Source: Sphingomonas trueperi | GTDB taxonomy: Bacteria > Pseudomonadota > Alphaproteobacteria > Sphingomonadales > Sphingomonadaceae | NCBI RefSeq assembly: GCF_011927635.1 | Contig: NZ_JAATJB010000009.1 | Coordinates: 1-64,000 of the forward strand | Direction of reading: 5' to 3' | Length of the DNA: 64,000 bases | In this document: in pieces, positions 62,349 to 64,000 of the stretch | Layout: the number at the start of each line of letters is the position of its first letter | How positions within the stretch are numbered: the first letter of the stretch is position 1 | Position numbers and translations under genes: made by a program | The notes under the pieces: model-generated | What the model was told of the DNA's origin: nothing | The model's database searches: none | Seen by the model: only the letters and a program-made list of their open reading frames with translations

Positions 62349-64000
62349 CGTTCTTTCGCCCAATGCTGGAAGGCATCCACCGCATCCGAACGGCGCAGGA
62401 TATGCGCGTTCGGATCGAGTACGACATGCGCGGTGGCCGGAATGGTCAGCGTCGCGGTGCCGCCGGGCATCGCCACCTTCTGCAGCTTGCCGTCGATCAG
62501 GACGTCCACGGGAAGCGGGAACGGCCTGTCTTCGCGTGTCTTCCAGCGCAGCGTCAGCCGGTCACCGGCGCGCTCGCTGACCAGCTCGGGCAGGTCGGCC
62601 TGATAAAGGTAGACGTCGAAGAACCATTGCAGGTCCTGTCCGGTCACCTGGCGGACGATGCCGATATATTCTGGCGTGGTGCCGAAGCGCGGCGTGAAGT
62701 TGCCCGGCTTGGGGTCCGGCCGGCCATAGACGATCCGCCGGGTTACTTCGAAGAACTGGTCGTCGCCGATCAGGTAGCGCAGCGTGTGGAGGACCCAGGC
62801 ACCCTTGTAATAGATGTCTTGGCCTGGGCCGCCCTTGCCTTCCTCATACACCTCTTCCTCGGTGCGGATCTTGCCTGCGACGATCGGCGCCTTGTTGCGG
62901 ATGGCGAGGCGATACTGGTCCATCATCGCGGCGTAGCGGGCGTCGCCCTCCCGCCACTGACCGTAGAGCGGCTGCATATACTGGGTATAGCCCTCGTGCA
63001 GCCAGTAATCGTCCCAGTTTGCCGCGGTCAGCTGGTTGCCGAACCATTCATGGCCGAGCTCGTGTTGGAAGATCTCGTCGAATCCCGATGGCGTCCTGCG
63101 GTAGTTGTTGCCGTACGCGTTGATCGTCTGGTGCTCCATGCCCATGTGCGGCGTCTCGACCACGCCGAGCTTCTCGTCGCCCCAGGGGAAGGGGCCGATC
63201 ATGCTTTCGTAGAAATCGACCGTCGGCGCGAACTCGGCGAACAGCGCCTCGGCCTTGGCCTCGCGGCCGGGCAGGTACCAATAGTGCAGCGGGAAGCTGT
63301 TGCCGAAGCGGCTCTTATAGCCGGCGGTCAGCTCCCGATAGGGGCCGATGTTGAGCGCCACGTCATACGGGTTGGGGCTCTTCGCGCGCCAGTGCCAGGT
63401 GGTGCGGCCGTCGGCGAGCGTTTCCACCCGCAGCAGCTTGCCGTTGGAGGGCGCCTTGAGCCCGGCGGGCACGGTGATGTGCAGGTCGACCAGCGCGGGC
63501 TCGCCCTGCGGGAAATCGAGGCACGGCCAGAACAGGTCGCAGCCATAGCCTTCCGCGGTGGTGGCGATCCAGGGCTTCTTGTCGCCGGGCGTGGTCGCCC
63601 AGACGAGGCCGTCGTCCCAGGGCGCGCGCACCGCGACATGCGGGGTTCCGCCATAGGCGATCTTGGCGACCACCGTGTCGCCGGCCTTGAGCGGGCGGGG
63701 CAGGGTGATGAACAGCCGGCCTTCGGGGTTGCGCCACTGCGCGGGCGTCAGCGGCTTGCCGTCGATCTTGATCGCGCTGACCGGCAGATTGCGGTCGAGG
63801 TCGATCTGCAGTTCGCGCTGCGGGGCGCTGGTGCGCAGGGTGAGCGTGGCGGTGCCATGCAGCGCGTAGCTGGCCGGCAGCACCTCGATCGCGAGATCGG
63901 CATGTTCGAGCCGCAGCGCGGTGCGCTCCGGCGCGATCGGGCCGCCCGAGGCCTGGGTCGTCGGCGTGATCGGCGGTTCCCCACGCTTCTGTGCCTGTGC
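62345..64000 (-). CDS. M1-family metallopeptidase (aminopeptidase), partial
   Basis: The minus-strand frame is open from the window end, so the N-terminus and any signal peptide lie outside. Visible residues number about 550. The zinc site HELGHEWFGN with the downstream Glu in YWLHEGYTQY, and the exopeptidase motif GMEHQTINAYG (in place of GAMEN), identify the M1 family. The N-terminal beta domain includes LDRNLPVSAIKIDGKPL. The C-terminal part (VYLYQADLPELVSERAGDRL) is short, lacking the large helical domain of PepN, as in periplasmic leukotriene-hydrolase-like forms. It is followed by the broken methyltransferase gene. Confidence 0.93.
   Translation of the reverse strand, partial: AQAQKRGEPPITPTTQASGGPIAPERTALRLEHADLAIEVLPASYALHGTATLTLRTSAPQRELQIDLDRNLPVSAIKIDGKPLTPAQWRNPEGRLFITLPRPLKAGDTVVAKIAYGGTPHVAVRAPWDDGLVWATTPGDKKPWIATTAEGYGCDLFWPCLDFPQGEPALVDLHITVPAGLKAPSNGKLLRVETLADGRTTWHWRAKSPNPYDVALNIGPYRELTAGYKSRFGNSFPLHYWYLPGREAKAEALFAEFAPTVDFYESMIGPFPWGDEKLGVVETPHMGMEHQTINAYGNNYRRTPSGFDEIFQHELGHEWFGNQLTAANWDDYWLHEGYTQYMQPLYGQWREGDARYAAMMDQYRLAIRNKAPIVAGKIRTEEEVYEEGKGGPGQDIYYKGAWVLHTLRYLIGDDQFFEVTRRIVYGRPDPKPGNFTPRFGTTPEYIGIVRQVTGQDLQWFFDVYLYQADLPELVSERAGDRLTLRWKTREDRPFPLPVDVLIDGKLQKVAMPGGTATLTIPATAHVVLDPNAHILRRSDAVDAFQHWAKER

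Overview
The window is a GC-rich stretch of about 64 kb from an alphaproteobacterium. It looks like a sphingomonad (Sphingomonas sensu lato): there are four large TonB-dependent receptors, several periplasmic sugar hydrolases, start/stop (ATGA) overlaps between operon genes, and a clpP-clpX pair. This placement rests on gene content and codon style, not on a marker gene. I saw no rRNA, tRNA, CRISPR array, prophage or complete insertion sequence.

Layout. 1-6585: the distal part of a chemotaxis operon, with a CheW tail, a soluble poly-HAMP MCP, cheW, cheR, cheB and an unnamed protein carrying a decayed MCP-type hairpin. A truncated Hpt-like remnant lies antisense just beyond it. 7004-9892: a TonB-dependent receptor preceded by two LacI-type palindromes. 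10282-11874: an orphan alpha-helical protein with a hydrophobic hairpin. 12519-16722: a tripartite drug efflux pump (MFS, membrane fusion protein, outer-membrane lipoprotein). 16735-18444: an unusual long GluRS. 18522-22737: a DUF2946-type protein, a TonB receptor and a PepSY membrane protein, probably metal uptake. 23026-26772: a ydbH-ynbE-ydbL envelope operon. 26797-29084: an osmoprotectant-type ABC importer with permease and binding protein fused. 29131-32661: a GH2 beta-galactosidase-like enzyme and a dienelactone-hydrolase-family protein.

33168-41180 is a compact glycan-use locus. lacI, a TonB receptor and a GH144-type glucanase run on the minus strand. A GH3 beta-glucosidase diverges from them over a perfect 16-bp palindrome. 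The enzyme pair suggests beta-1,2-glucan use. The same palindrome core recurs upstream of the receptor at 7004-9892, which predicts one regulon. 41534-44757 pairs a catecholate-siderophore-type receptor with a PKHD hydroxylase, behind repeated iron-box-like sites. 45096-52719 is a set of small metabolic and stress genes: esterase, GPH transporter, UBP zinc finger, DoxX, two OsmC paralogues, a LysR-pirin pair and hypotheticals.

52839-58770 holds three unusual carbohydrate proteins: a glycosyltransferase fused to UDP-galactopyranose mutase, a GH5-like hydrolase, and a GH1 domain fused to an RmlD-like reductase. This is the best candidate for an undescribed pathway. 58861-60928 is clpP-clpX. The window ends with a secreted hypothetical, an isoprenylcysteine-methyltransferase-like gene broken by an amber codon, and a partial M1 aminopeptidase.
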